Source of the DNA: a bacterium
GTDB lineage: Bacteria > Zhuqueibacterota > Zhuqueibacteria > Zhuqueibacterales > Geothermadaptataceae
DNA length: 54,390 bases
Assembly (NCBI GenBank): GCA_024275575.1
Contig: JAJRYV010000114.1
Span: 1-54,390, forward strand
Reading direction: 5' to 3'
Part shown: positions 36,644-46,034 of the stretch, piece after piece
Layout of the letters: each line of letters begins with the position of its first letter
Numbering within the stretch: position 1 is the first letter of the stretch
Notes under the pieces: model-generated
Told to the model about the DNA's origin: nothing
Database searches by the model: none
What the model saw: the letters and a program-made list of their open reading frames with translations, nothing else
Translations under genes and position numbers: made by a program

Positions 36644-37411
36644 TTCAGCGAGTTTTACCTGCTGCCAGATCGCTTCTATCTCGTCCAGCGAGGCTGAGTT
36701 CATTTCTTTTCCCTGATTTTTAAAATGTGCTTCAACCTGCTGGAAACGGCCGATGAATTTGTCCGCGGCTTTTCGCAGGCAGTCTTCAGCATTGGTGTTG
36801 ATGAAGCGGCCGAGATTGACCGCAGTAAAGAGTACATCACCGAATTCATCCTCAATTTCGTCATGATTGCCCGCCTCAACCGCTTGCTTTAATTCATTGA
36901 TTTCCTCATCCAGTTTCTGCCAGACACCATCGATCGACGGCCAGTCGAAGCCGACCGTCGCTGCTTTCTGTTGCAAGCGCTGGGCACGGCCGAGTGCCGG
37001 CATAATTTTCGGTACACCATCGAGAACGGATTTTTTCCCTTCTTTTTTTTTGATTTTTTCCCAGTGCACCGATTGTTCACCGGCAGAGTTGATCACTACA
37101 TCACCGAAGACATGCGGATGCCGTGCGATGAGCTTGTCAACAATACCGTCGATGATCGTATCGATGGTAAACGTCCTGTTTTCGCAGGCGATTTGAGCAT
37201 GAAATATGATTTGCAGCAGCAAATCTCCCAACTCTTTGGCAAGTTCGCTCATGTTCTCATCATCGAGCGATTCCAATACCTCATAAGTTTCTTCGATGAG
37301 ATAGGGACGCAGGCTTTTATGGGTCTGTTCTTTATCCCAGGGACATCCGTTTTCAGCCCGCAGAGCGGCCATCACTTCTACGAGCTTTTCAAATTTTTTA
37401 CCTGTTTGCAT
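36641..37411 (-). CDS. mazG: Nucleoside triphosphate pyrophosphohydrolase MazG
   Basis: The 256-residue protein has two MazG repeats. The N-terminal repeat has CPWDKEQTHKSLRPYLIEE, then EETYEVLESL and ELGDLLLQIIFHAQIA. The C-terminal one has DEEINELKQAV and IEDEFGDVLFTAVNLGRF. The ExxE and ExxD clusters that bind magnesium are present in both. It hydrolyses NTPs to NMP and PPi as a house-cleaning enzyme and may affect nucleotide alarmones. ATG 37411 has AAAGGAG just upstream. It is a single minus-strand gene. Confidence 0.95.
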   Translation of the reverse strand: MQTGKKFEKLVEVMAALRAENGCPWDKEQTHKSLRPYLIEETYEVLESLDDENMSELAKELGDLLLQIIFHAQIACENRTFTIDTIIDGIVDKLIARHPHVFGDVVINSAGEQSVHWEKIKKKEGKKSVLDGVPKIMPALGRAQRLQQKAATVGFDWPSIDGVWQKLDEEINELKQAVEAGNHDEIEDEFGDVLFTAVNLGRFINTNAEDCLRKAADKFIGRFQQVEAHFKNQGKEMNSASLDEIEAIWQQVKLAE

Positions 37412-37915
37412 GCGGTCTCCTTTAAAAAATCAGGTCGGTAAAATAGCTATCCTGTGAGGCAAGTGCAATGAGAAACTGCACATTTTTGTAATCTGTCTCA
37501 TTTAGAAACTCCTTGCTTATTAGTCTTTAGTTGTTTAATTTTTTTGTAATTTTATGCAGTACTGCAGGCTTGAACCGACCTCGCTGAAAGAGCAAAAAAA
37601 CCGATAAGAGACCTTCATATGCTTCGAAAGTGCCGGTTTTTTACGGGGGGGGGAATCTGTTGGTATGGCCGGTGTAAAGTTTAAAATTGAATAATTTGCG
37701 CATTTTACATTCCTTTTTTGAGTTTCAGAATTATTTTTTCGGCGAGCTTTCGTGCAATGCCAGTGACGATTGTACGGTGGTTAAAATTCTCTTTCAACCT
37801 GGTTTCTTGTCGGGAAAGGAATTGAAAATCCGGATACCGATGCGTTCCCCGTAATTGGAATTGCAAAAAGGAATTTGTCGATACAACCTTCGTTTCTTGA
37901 AGAAGAGAGTTGGAG
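37412..37915. other. Intergenic region with a hairpin and a nine-G tract
   Basis: About 500 bp between divergent genes. AAAAAACCG (37595-37603) and CGGTTTTTT (37634-37642) can pair around a 30-nt loop, and a run of nine G residues follows at 37645-37653. A minus-strand stretch near 37415-37510 reads as protein-like sequence (NETDYKNVQFLIALASQDSY) up to a stop, but has no start codon in a sensible place. It may be a gene remnant. No RNA family was recognised. Confidence 0.4.
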
Positions 37916-38188
37916 ATGTTTTTTAAACAACCGCAATCCAGGCGTTTCAAAATCACCCCTTACTATTATGACAAAGAAAAAGATGAAGCTGAAATCTTCG
38001 GTCTGCCGCGAATTCGCTTCGAACGGAAAACGGTTTCCAAAAGACCGGAAAAAAAACCGGTTACGCGGGTTGTCATTTTGCTGATTGGTATCAGCATGAT
38101 TTTCTGGTATTTAAATCAAAAAGCGCAGGACAGCCCCATTCAGGTACATATGATTCAGTTGGAAGAGATACCGGACGGAAACCGCTAA
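37916..38188 (+). CDS. Small conserved-type single-pass membrane protein
   Basis: The 90-residue protein begins MFFKQPQSRRFKITPYYY and continues with a basic, charged N-terminal half (IRFERKTVSKRPEKKP). One membrane segment follows (TRVVILLIGISMIFWYLN, about residues 51-68), then a short tail. This layout (KxPxxRxFxxxPxYY followed by basic residues and one membrane helix) is one I associate with small hypothetical proteins of the FCB group. That is recollection, not a search result. GGAG lies immediately before the ATG, with AAGAGAG further upstream. Function is unknown. Confidence 0.65.
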   Translation: MFFKQPQSRRFKITPYYYDKEKDEAEIFGLPRIRFERKTVSKRPEKKPVTRVVILLIGISMIFWYLNQKAQDSPIQVHMIQLEEIPDGNR

Positions 38189-38280
38189 TCAATCAGACCG
38201 GATTAATAACTTTGCAGATGACAATCACATGCACCTGAGCTCATTTTAACAAATTTTGACGGGAGTAAGACAGTATCCCC

Positions 38281-39741
38281 ATGCCGCCCATTCATATTGG
38301 AAAATATCGCATTAAGATAAAAAATCCTCACTTCATCGACTTCATCATTTCCACTTTCAAATCACTTGAAATTCGTCTGAAATTGAGTATAATCATCGTT
38401 GCCGTGGTCGTCACTGCGGTGGTTCTTTTCAGCATGCCTGTGCTCATGCAGCAGGAAGATGTATTAAAAGAAAAGGTGGAAGACAGCAGCCGCTTTATTG
38501 CCAGGAATTTAAGCCAAGACGTCAAAAATATCATGCTCTACGAGCTGACCGGAGTTGACGATCCCGGCGGTTCGGTGGAAGAACAACTCGAGTTGCTTTC
38601 ATACACCGGTGTTGCCGGGCTGGAGTTTGCTTTTACGCTCAACAAACTGGGAAAACTCATCGTCAAGCCCGATTCCTGCCGTGCACGCATTGCATTCGAT
38701 TCATCGCAAGTGCGGAAATTGATGCAGTTGGAACGGTTCACCGCTCAAACGAATAACGAATTTATCGAGTACTATCATCCTGTTCAGGTGAAAAAAAACG
38801 GTAATCCCATAACAATTGGAATCGTCGGTATCGTCTTTTCGAAGGCGACAATCTTAAAACCGATCGAAAAAACGAAACGGCTGATTTTTTATACGGCTAT
38901 CGGTGTCATTCTCATCGCGGTTATGGGCATCTTCTTTTTATCGCAAGTGATGGTGACACAAATTACCGATATTTTTCAAGCCGTTCGCCGTGTTCGCGAG
39001 GGGAAGCTGGATTTTGAGTTAAAACCGCGCAGCGAAGATGAGCTTGGCCAACTGGCCACTGAATTCAACCGCATGATAAAGCATTTGCGGGAAAAATTGC
39101 AAATGCAAAAATTCGTTTCCAGCCTGACTGTTAAAATGATTCAGGAACGCGGTGGCTCACGCATGAAGCTGACGGAGGGCAAACGCCACAATGTCACGAT
39201 CTTTTTTTCCGATGTGCGCAATTTCACCATGATCGCCGAAAGGCTGGAGCCGGAACAGATCGTTAAATTGATCAATGTCTATTTTCAGTTGCAAACGGAA
39301 ATTATTGAAAAATACAGTGGTGTTGTCGATAAATTCATGGGCGATCAGATTATGGCCATTTTCCCAACGGGCATGATGCTGCAAAGTGCGCTATCAGCAG
39401 CGATTGAAATTCAAAAGAAAATCGTGATACTCAATCAGGAAAGAGCCCGGAAAAATGAAGTCACGCTGGATATCGGTATCGGTATCAATCATGGGGCTGC
39501 CGTCCTGGGGAATATGGGTTCGCGGGACCGCATGGACTATACGGTTATCGGGGATATCGTTAATGTCGCCTCGCGGCTTTGTTCTATCGCACGTGCCGGG
39601 CAGATCATCGTCGAAGCCACACCGCTGAAATCGATGAACAGCCGCTACAAAACGACGAGACTTGAGCCTATCATCGTGAAAGGCCGTACAACGCCGGTTG
39701 AAATCTGTCAAATCGAATACCGCGACGCTGCTTTCGCCTGA
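38281..39741 (+). CDS. Membrane-bound class III adenylate/guanylate cyclase with HAMP
   Basis: The 486-residue protein has a membrane segment at about 36-56, an extracytoplasmic sensor region to about 198, and a second membrane segment (LIFYTAIGVILIAVMGIFFL). HAMP follows (about 222-275), then a class III cyclase domain from about 300. Metal-binding Asp residues lie in FFSDVRNFT (near 310) and in VDKFMGDQIMAIF. GDIVNVASRL and the GIGINHGAAVLGNMGS strand are typical of the family. It makes cAMP, or possibly cGMP, in response to an external signal. Substrate choice cannot be decided by eye. Confidence 0.93.
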   Translation: MPPIHIGKYRIKIKNPHFIDFIISTFKSLEIRLKLSIIIVAVVVTAVVLFSMPVLMQQEDVLKEKVEDSSRFIARNLSQDVKNIMLYELTGVDDPGGSVEEQLELLSYTGVAGLEFAFTLNKLGKLIVKPDSCRARIAFDSSQVRKLMQLERFTAQTNNEFIEYYHPVQVKKNGNPITIGIVGIVFSKATILKPIEKTKRLIFYTAIGVILIAVMGIFFLSQVMVTQITDIFQAVRRVREGKLDFELKPRSEDELGQLATEFNRMIKHLREKLQMQKFVSSLTVKMIQERGGSRMKLTEGKRHNVTIFFSDVRNFTMIAERLEPEQIVKLINVYFQLQTEIIEKYSGVVDKFMGDQIMAIFPTGMMLQSALSAAIEIQKKIVILNQERARKNEVTLDIGIGINHGAAVLGNMGSRDRMDYTVIGDIVNVASRLCSIARAGQIIVEATPLKSMNSRYKTTRLEPIIVKGRTTPVEICQIEYRDAAFA

Positions 39742-39796
39742 TTAATCGAGCTCAATCGACACGCCGCAGGCGTCGTCTTTTATGAGATTACTATAA

Positions 39797-42070
39797 ATGA
39801 TGCGATGTTTTTTTTTATTTCTCGTTCTGTTAAACCCGCTCATTAACCCGGTGAAAGCCCAGAGCCTCTTTGAAAACTCGTTTCCCGGCGCCGGCGCTGC
39901 TGCTATGGCGATCGGCGGGCTGGCTCCTGCAGCCAGTTTACATAATCCTGCGGCCTTGGCGCTGAACCGTGATATCAATTTTAATTTCGTCGCCAATACA
40001 CCATTCCACCTTGATTTTGTCGGCGCTTCCAGCTTTTTTCCGCGCGTCGGCACCTTCTCTTTGAGCCTTTCACAGTTTCAGATCGATCGAATCCCAGTAC
40101 TGCCGGATTCGTTAGAAGATGATAACAGGATTCTCGAGCGGGCGACCTTCGCCATCGGCAAATCATTGGGAAACAAATTTTTATTCGGTTTTTCGATGCA
40201 TGCCAGCCGAATGGAAAAAAAGGATTTTGGCACGGCGACGCTGAGTCTGATGTTCGTCGAATCACGCGATCAGTTTCTCACAAATCAATACCGGCAGCCC
40301 GAATTGTTTATCAATTCTTTTAAATATGCACAAAAATACTCACTGATGATTGCCTATCATGATTTATCATTCAACAAAAAAAACCTGCGTGGATTTACTG
40401 AAATCGGCATGCATTATCGCCACCACCGCGATTGGCCATTTCTCTATTCGACCATTCGTACCACCGGCCATGATGAAAAAATCAATATTGGCCTGGGTTT
40501 GGAACTCAGCCAAACTTTAACCCTGTTTTCAACTTATGAAGACCTCGGTGATTTCGCCTTCGGCGGCTCATTTACATTTGGGCGGCAAATTCTCAGCCTC
40601 GGTTATTCCCATGAGAAGAAAAAATTCGTCGCTGATTTTTCTTTCAGAATAAGCAGGGCGCCCTCGCGAAAAGCACAAAAATACTGGCAAAAAGGCGTCA
40701 ACCTTTCACGTCGCGGCTCTTATAAATTCGCACTGCGCGAGATAAAAAAATATCGTGCTTACAACCCGCTTGATAAAAACAGTTTGCAACTCGAAAACTG
40801 GCTACAGAATAAAGTAAAAGCGCGGAAAGAAAAAATTGATGCGTTGCTAAAACGGGCGCAGGAACTCGTCGCCTCGCAGAAATATATCAAAGCGGATTTG
40901 TGCTATATCGAAATTTTGACAATCGATAAAAATAATCACCTGGCCAGAGCGGGAATCGAACAGATCGCGCCGGCTGTCGATAATAACGTGCTGGCGATTG
41001 CGCGCCTCGGCAAGATCGCTTTTGATAAGGGCAGCTATGCTGCGGCACAACGGGCGTTTTTCGCAATAAAACAGGTGCGTCCGGAGCATGCAGAGGCCAA
41101 ACTCTACCTGCAAAAAATCCGTGATTATTATTTCAATGAAGCCGAGAAATTATTTTTACGCGGGCTTGGTTACTATAATCAGAAAAATTACAAAATGGCG
41201 GTGCTCTCCTTTGAAGAAGCACTGGAACAATCGACCGAACACCTCGAATCTGAAAAGTATTTAAAAAAGGCCCGTACAAGCCTGCAATGGCAGAAAAAAG
41301 AAAGCGCCAGAATTTTGACGCGGGCAAAGCGCTTTGTACGGAAAAACAATTATAAAAAAGCGAGTGAGCTTTATCAAAAAATATTGGAACTCGATCCACA
41401 GAATCAGGTTGCAAAGAATGAATTGCGTGTACTGAAACCCAAACTGAAGCGTTATATCGACCATTTTGTTTCCAAGGGCAAATCCGCCTTTAAAAAAGGG
41501 GAGCTGGAGGTTGCAAAAAGTTATTTTGAGAAGGCTTATGCTCTCGATGAATCAGCGGATGCTCGCCAGTATTTAGGCAAAATCAGCTCGATCAAACAGG
41601 AACGTATCGACAGTGATTTTCAAAACGGAGAGACTGCTTTTGCAAAAAAAAACTGGCAGGAAGCAATTCATTTCTACGATGCGGTACTGCAGCAGGATGA
41701 AACCCATATGGCCGCACGCAATAAACGAAAAATGGCGTATCAAAATAGTGATTTTGATGATTTATTGAAAAATGCTGATGATAAAATCGCCAAAAAGGGC
41801 TATTTGGAAGCATATGAACTTTACCTGGCTTTGCAGGAGCGAGACCCCAACAATGCTTATATTCAGGCACAGGTCGATACCTGCAGGTTATATTTGCAGG
41901 AAGAGGTTGAGCGCTATTTTAACGCCGGAATCAGTTTCTTTGCCGGTGAAAATTATGAAAGCGCCATCAAAGAATGGGATGCCGTTTTGCGAATCGACCC
42001 TCATCATGCCAAATCAATTGAATATAAGAAAAAAGCCGAACAACGCCTGAGAGCGTTAAACCGACTTTAA
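39797..42070 (+). CDS. Outer-membrane barrel (PorV/UPF0164-like) fused to TPR repeats
   Basis: The 757-residue protein has a signal peptide ending PVKAQS. A region over about 25-290 begins GAGAAAMAIGGLAPAASLHNPAALAL, the NPA-type start of PorV/UPF0164 outer-membrane barrels, and continues with alternating aromatic strands. From about 300 to the end there are many TPR units, for example NYKMAVLSFEEALEQS, NYKKASELYQKILELDP and NYESAIKEWDAVLRIDP. A barrel with a large periplasmic TPR domain would be an assembly or tethering factor. PorV-like proteins elsewhere serve type IX secretion. ATG 39797 and 39800 are both possible. The next TPR gene starts 14 bp on. Confidence 0.75.
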   Translation: MMRCFFLFLVLLNPLINPVKAQSLFENSFPGAGAAAMAIGGLAPAASLHNPAALALNRDINFNFVANTPFHLDFVGASSFFPRVGTFSLSLSQFQIDRIPVLPDSLEDDNRILERATFAIGKSLGNKFLFGFSMHASRMEKKDFGTATLSLMFVESRDQFLTNQYRQPELFINSFKYAQKYSLMIAYHDLSFNKKNLRGFTEIGMHYRHHRDWPFLYSTIRTTGHDEKINIGLGLELSQTLTLFSTYEDLGDFAFGGSFTFGRQILSLGYSHEKKKFVADFSFRISRAPSRKAQKYWQKGVNLSRRGSYKFALREIKKYRAYNPLDKNSLQLENWLQNKVKARKEKIDALLKRAQELVASQKYIKADLCYIEILTIDKNNHLARAGIEQIAPAVDNNVLAIARLGKIAFDKGSYAAAQRAFFAIKQVRPEHAEAKLYLQKIRDYYFNEAEKLFLRGLGYYNQKNYKMAVLSFEEALEQSTEHLESEKYLKKARTSLQWQKKESARILTRAKRFVRKNNYKKASELYQKILELDPQNQVAKNELRVLKPKLKRYIDHFVSKGKSAFKKGELEVAKSYFEKAYALDESADARQYLGKISSIKQERIDSDFQNGETAFAKKNWQEAIHFYDAVLQQDETHMAARNKRKMAYQNSDFDDLLKNADDKIAKKGYLEAYELYLALQERDPNNAYIQAQVDTCRLYLQEEVERYFNAGISFFAGENYESAIKEWDAVLRIDPHHAKSIEYKKKAEQRLRALNRL

Positions 42071-42084
42071 GCTGGAACGTGAAA

Positions 42085-44097
42085 ATGGATAATATTCAAA
42101 AAAAAACAGCTGCTTTTTTACTTTGTTGCGCATTCACCGGTTTACATGGCTGCGCTTATTATAATACCTTTTATAATACCCAAAAATATTTTAACGAAGC
42201 AAAGAAAATGCTGGAAAAGCAACAGGAAACAGAACGACTGCCTTCAAACGTGCGCAATAGCTTTGATAAAACCGTGAAACAGGCAAGCAGAGTCCTGCAA
42301 TTTTACCCGGAGTCAAAGTATATCGATGATTCGGTGATGATTATTGGACAAAGCTTTTTTTACATGCACGATTATCATAAAGCCGAGCGGAAATTCGATG
42401 AATTGCTGCAAAATTTTCCACGTAGTGATTATGTGCCTCAGACCAGGTTATGGTTGGCAAAGACACACTTGAAGTTGAAAAAATATGACCAGGCCGAAGT
42501 TGAGTTCAAAATGATTATTGAAAAAGAGAGGAAAAAATCTCTGCGCACCGAGGCCCGCTACTGGCTCGCTGAATGCTACTATGTCGAGAAGAAATATCAA
42601 CAGGCAGAAACCGCTTACAAAGCTGTTGTGAAAAAACTCAAAGACCGCAAACTTAGGAGGAAAGCATTTTTACGCCTGGGCGAAATCAGTCAAGAATTGC
42701 AAAACTATACCGCCGCCGCAGAGTTTTTTCGTGGTGCAGCCGAATCATCAAAAGATATCAATGCACAATTTGCCGCAATGGTGCTATACGGCAAGGCTTA
42801 TATCGCCGCGAAAGATTATGCCAAGGCGTCACGCATTTTTTTTAACCTCATCGATAAATATTTTTCCCATAAAGAAATCGGACAGGCAAAACTCGAACTC
42901 GGGCGTGTGCAATATGCGCTGGGCAACATCGACAAAGCCCTCGAATGGTATCAGGTGATCATTGACGACCACCCGCGAACGGAAGCGGCAGTTGGTGCTT
43001 TTCTGGAGCTCGGGCTCTATGAAGAATCCGTGCGTTTTGATTATGAGAAAGCGCAGGAGTATTACACCAAAGGGAAGACACACTCGACAAAAGGTGAAGC
43101 TCTGAAAGAGATTACACGCCGGCTCGTAGACATCAAACAGTTGATTGCACTGAAAAAGAAAATCGTGCAAATCAATGCACAGATTACAGCGATTATCGCG
43201 CGGGAAAACGGCGCTGATTCCACTGCCGGCGCGGAAGAGACCGTGAAGAAAAAGGTGGCCGGGATCGATCAAAATAAAGCGCGCAAGGGTGTACAACGGC
43301 CGCGTAAAAAGAAACCGGAGAAAAAGCTGACCGCGGCGGACCTCGATAGTTTGCACAGTACGCTAAACGATCAAAAAATTGCATTAGCTGAATTGTTCCT
43401 TTTTCAATATAACCGGGCTGATTCGGCATTCGTCCAATACCTGGATATTCTTTCGGGGCAGGGCGGTGAGGATTACAGAGCGCTGGCATTCTACGCCCTC
43501 GCTTATATTTTTGATAAATATGACCATAAAATGGAAATGCGTGATAGCTTGTATCAAATCCTTGCCACGAATTATGCCTCAACCAGCCAGGGCAGAGCGG
43601 CGGCAAAACATCTGGGATTGCCGGTGGAAGACGAAATACTACCTGCCGATATTTTGCGATTCCAGAGTTTGGAAAACCGTTTACTGGAAAAAAGGCTGGC
43701 AAAAAAAAATCTGCGTGATCTGCAACAATTCATTGCCGATTTCCCCAATTCAGAGCTTCTGCCACGCGCTTTGCATGCTGAGGGCTGGACTTATGAAACC
43801 TATCTGCATAACCCCGACAGGGCCTATGAAGTTTATAAAGAACTGGTGGATAAATATCCCAAATCTGCTTATGCAAAAGATGTTCGCCGGCGTGTACGGG
43901 GTGTAAAAGACAAGAAAAAGGCAGAGGAAAATGCCAAAAAGAAAAGTGAAAATTCTGCTGCTGCAGAAGAGAGTGGGAAAACAAAAAAGAAATCGGCTTT
44001 CAAAAAGTTCAAAAGCGAAGAACTGACGCCGCCGCGCAACAAGACCAAACCGCGAAACAGCCGAAAAACCAAACAGGATACGAAAGTCGATATTTAA
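42085..44097 (+). CDS. TPR-repeat lipoprotein
   Basis: The 670-residue protein has a lipoprotein signal ending FTGLHGC, followed by AYYNTFYNTQKYFNEAKKML. TPR-type repeats (YDQAEVEFKMIIEKE, DKALEWYQVIIDDHP, DRAYEVYKELVDKYP) occupy most of the rest. A lysine-rich linker lies near 395-425 and a highly basic tail (KKKSAFKKFKSEE onward) forms the last 60 residues. A basic tail might contact peptidoglycan or nucleic acid. Its close spacing behind the barrel-TPR gene suggests one envelope complex. GTG 42079 is an alternative start, but GGA spacing favours ATG 42085. Confidence 0.75.
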   Translation: MDNIQKKTAAFLLCCAFTGLHGCAYYNTFYNTQKYFNEAKKMLEKQQETERLPSNVRNSFDKTVKQASRVLQFYPESKYIDDSVMIIGQSFFYMHDYHKAERKFDELLQNFPRSDYVPQTRLWLAKTHLKLKKYDQAEVEFKMIIEKERKKSLRTEARYWLAECYYVEKKYQQAETAYKAVVKKLKDRKLRRKAFLRLGEISQELQNYTAAAEFFRGAAESSKDINAQFAAMVLYGKAYIAAKDYAKASRIFFNLIDKYFSHKEIGQAKLELGRVQYALGNIDKALEWYQVIIDDHPRTEAAVGAFLELGLYEESVRFDYEKAQEYYTKGKTHSTKGEALKEITRRLVDIKQLIALKKKIVQINAQITAIIARENGADSTAGAEETVKKKVAGIDQNKARKGVQRPRKKKPEKKLTAADLDSLHSTLNDQKIALAELFLFQYNRADSAFVQYLDILSGQGGEDYRALAFYALAYIFDKYDHKMEMRDSLYQILATNYASTSQGRAAAKHLGLPVEDEILPADILRFQSLENRLLEKRLAKKNLRDLQQFIADFPNSELLPRALHAEGWTYETYLHNPDRAYEVYKELVDKYPKSAYAKDVRRRVRGVKDKKKAEENAKKKSENSAAAEESGKTKKKSAFKKFKSEELTPPRNKTKPRNSRKTKQDTKVDI

Positions 44098-44144
44098 AGC
44101 GGCGTTCAGAAAAAGACTCGCTTGCTAACAGCTTATAATTTCAT

Positions 44145-44176
44145 GCTCAATTCATTTTGAATTGGGCGTTTTTTTT
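44145..44176 (+). terminator. Rho-independent terminator after the TPR lipoprotein gene
   Basis: GCTCAATTCA (44145-44154) pairs with TGAATTGGGC (44158-44167) with one G-U pair, across a 3-nt loop. A G and eight T residues follow (44169-44176). It separates the TPR operon from cdsA. Confidence 0.88.
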
Positions 44177-44279
44177 ATACTTTAAGACCGAATGCAACGA
44201 AAAAAATCTGAATTATCGCGACACGGCTTTAAAAGTTGTCGTCAATTTAACGCTGGTTTATTCGGGTGAGGAGGAAATA

Positions 44280-45110
44280 TTGGCTTTGGGTAATCTTGCG
44301 AAGCGCATCATCGTCGCTGCAATCGGGGGGCCTGCAATCATCGCTTGTGTCTGGTTCGGGGGATGGTTTTACTGGGGGCTGATGACCTTAATGGCGATGC
44401 TGGCCGGTTTTGAATTCATCAAATTCACCGAAGAAAAAGGCATGCGACCGAGCCGCATGCCCATCCTGCTGTTTTTCCCGCTGCTTTTTCTTATCATCTA
44501 TTTCAACCAGCGGCATTTCTTGCTGGAAGTGATCGCCGGATACACGATTCTGCTGCTGTTGCTCGAGCTTGCCAAAAAAGAGAACAATGCTATTTCTAAT
44601 GTCTCCGCCGCACTGCTAACCACAATTTATATCGGCATTCTGTATGGCTTTCTGCTCGATTTACGCGAACTTCCCGATTCTGTCGGTCTCACGGATAAAT
44701 TTGGCGCAAACCTGGTTTTTATCGTTTTACTCGCAACCTGGATCTGTGATACCAGTGCTTACGCTGCCGGCAAAAAATTTGGCCGCTATAAACTGGCACC
44801 GCTTGTGAGCCCAAATAAAACAGTTGAAGGCGCCATCGGCGGCGTCCTTGGCGCTGTTGGCACGACATTGCTTTGCCATTCCTTTTTAGATACAGCGCTA
44901 CAGTTGCTTGACATCGTTGTCATCGGTCTGATTATCGGTGTTTTTGGCCAACTGAGCGACCTCGTCGAATCACTTTTCAAACGCGATGCCGGCATCAAAG
45001 ATTCATCATCAATTTTACCCGGACACGGCGGTGTGCTCGATCGCTTTGACAGTGAACTGCTCTCCGTGCCGGTCATTTATGTGTATTTAAAATACCTGGT
45101 CTGGGGATGA
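44280..45110 (+). CDS. cdsA: Phosphatidate cytidylyltransferase
   Basis: The 276-residue multi-pass membrane enzyme makes CDP-diacylglycerol from phosphatidate and CTP for phospholipid synthesis. The family signature is intact near the C-terminus: SDLVESLFKRDAGIKDSS, then LPGHGGVLDRFDS. SPNKTVEGAIGG and a run of about seven hydrophobic helices also fit. The frame is open upstream to 44157, but that part overlaps the terminator. TTG at 44280 with GGAGG at 44270-44274 gives the normal CdsA N-terminus. Confidence 0.94.
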   Translation: MALGNLAKRIIVAAIGGPAIIACVWFGGWFYWGLMTLMAMLAGFEFIKFTEEKGMRPSRMPILLFFPLLFLIIYFNQRHFLLEVIAGYTILLLLLELAKKENNAISNVSAALLTTIYIGILYGFLLDLRELPDSVGLTDKFGANLVFIVLLATWICDTSAYAAGKKFGRYKLAPLVSPNKTVEGAIGGVLGAVGTTLLCHSFLDTALQLLDIVVIGLIIGVFGQLSDLVESLFKRDAGIKDSSSILPGHGGVLDRFDSELLSVPVIYVYLKYLVWG

Positions 45111-45152
45111 GATTTTGAATGTTGTATAATGAACTTTGAACTCTGAATTTGC

Positions 45153-45215
45153 AACCTGTAACCTGTAACCTGTAACCTGTAACCTGTAACCTGTAACCTG
45201 TAACCTGTAACCTGT
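45153..45215. repeat. Heptanucleotide tandem repeat, nine perfect copies of AACCTGT
   Basis: Nine uninterrupted copies of AACCTGT occupy 45153-45215. They are preceded by degenerate GAACTTTGAACTCTGAATTTGC and followed by AACTTTC. They fill most of the gap between cdsA and the amidase gene and end only 18 bp before its start codon. Copy number is likely to vary between strains and could alter expression of the downstream gene. Confidence 0.95.
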
Positions 45216-45233
45216 AACTTTCAACAAAACCTC

Positions 45234-46034
45234 ATGATCGATGATTTAAAAATTACGCTGATTCAAACTGAGTTGCATTGGCAGAATGCCGCGGCAAACC
45301 GCGAGATGTTCGATGCGTTTTTCACGGCTGTCGAACCGGCAACAGATGTGGTGGTTTTACCTGAAATGTTCACCAGCGGTTTTACCATGAAAGCAGAAAA
45401 ATGTGCAGAAACGATGCATGGTAAAACCGTCTCCTGGCTGCAGGAAAATGCAGAAAAAATGAACATGCATCTCTGCGGCAGCGTGATTATTCAGGAAAAT
45501 AGCCGGTTTTTCAACCGTTTGCTCTGGGCGACGCCTGACGGCGATTTACACTATTACGATAAGCGTCATCTGTTTCGTATGGCACGCGAGCATTTTACTT
45601 ATACGGCCGGCACCGATCGCCTGATCATCGAGGTTTGCGGTTGGAAAATTTGCCCGTTTATATGCTACGACCTGCGCTTTCCCGTATGGGTTCGCAACCG
45701 AAAACAGGAATACGATCTCGCTATCTTTGTCGCCAACTGGCCGGAAAAACGCAGCCATTACTGGAAGCTGCTGCTCGCAGCACGTGCCGTGGAAAACCAG
45801 ACATATGTGGTTGGTGTGAATCGCGTTGGCGCCGATGGGCACGGTTTTGCCCACAGCGGTGATTCCGGCGTCATTTCTCCCATGGGCGAAGTCATCGCGT
45901 TATATGTAAATTCAAGCGGTGTTTTTACCCATGAACTCTCCCGTAAAATTTTGGAAACGTGTCGCCGGGATTTTCCCGTCTGGCAGGACGCCGATGATTT
46001 TCAATTGAAAGCCGGTCCGAATGAAAATTCGTGA
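45234..46034 (+). CDS. Nitrilase-superfamily amidase (YafV/omega-amidase-like)
   Basis: The 266-residue protein has the Glu-Lys-Cys triad of carbon-nitrogen hydrolases: E44 in LPEMFTSGF, K110 in YYDKRHLF, C144 in FICYDLRFP. MFTSGF and ICYDLRFPVWVRN are typical of the YafV/Nit2 omega-amidase branch, which deaminates 2-oxoglutaramate or 2-oxosuccinamate released by transaminases. No ribosome site is evident because the heptamer array lies immediately upstream. Its stop overlaps the start of the menC-like gene by 14 bp. Confidence 0.9.
   Translation: MIDDLKITLIQTELHWQNAAANREMFDAFFTAVEPATDVVVLPEMFTSGFTMKAEKCAETMHGKTVSWLQENAEKMNMHLCGSVIIQENSRFFNRLLWATPDGDLHYYDKRHLFRMAREHFTYTAGTDRLIIEVCGWKICPFICYDLRFPVWVRNRKQEYDLAIFVANWPEKRSHYWKLLLAARAVENQTYVVGVNRVGADGHGFAHSGDSGVISPMGEVIALYVNSSGVFTHELSRKILETCRRDFPVWQDADDFQLKAGPNENS

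Noticed and set aside
37415-37510. Small gene or leader peptide upstream of mazG
   Set aside because: One frame has an AAGGAG plus ATG but only 23 unremarkable codons; the protein-like frame has no start codon. Neither is strong enough to call.
44157-44279. Longer cdsA N-terminus
   Set aside because: It begins within the terminator hairpin of the preceding gene; TTG 44280 has a strong ribosome site and fits the family.
45153-45215. CRISPR or telomere-like array
   Set aside because: The unit is seven bases with no spacers, so this is a simple tandem repeat.
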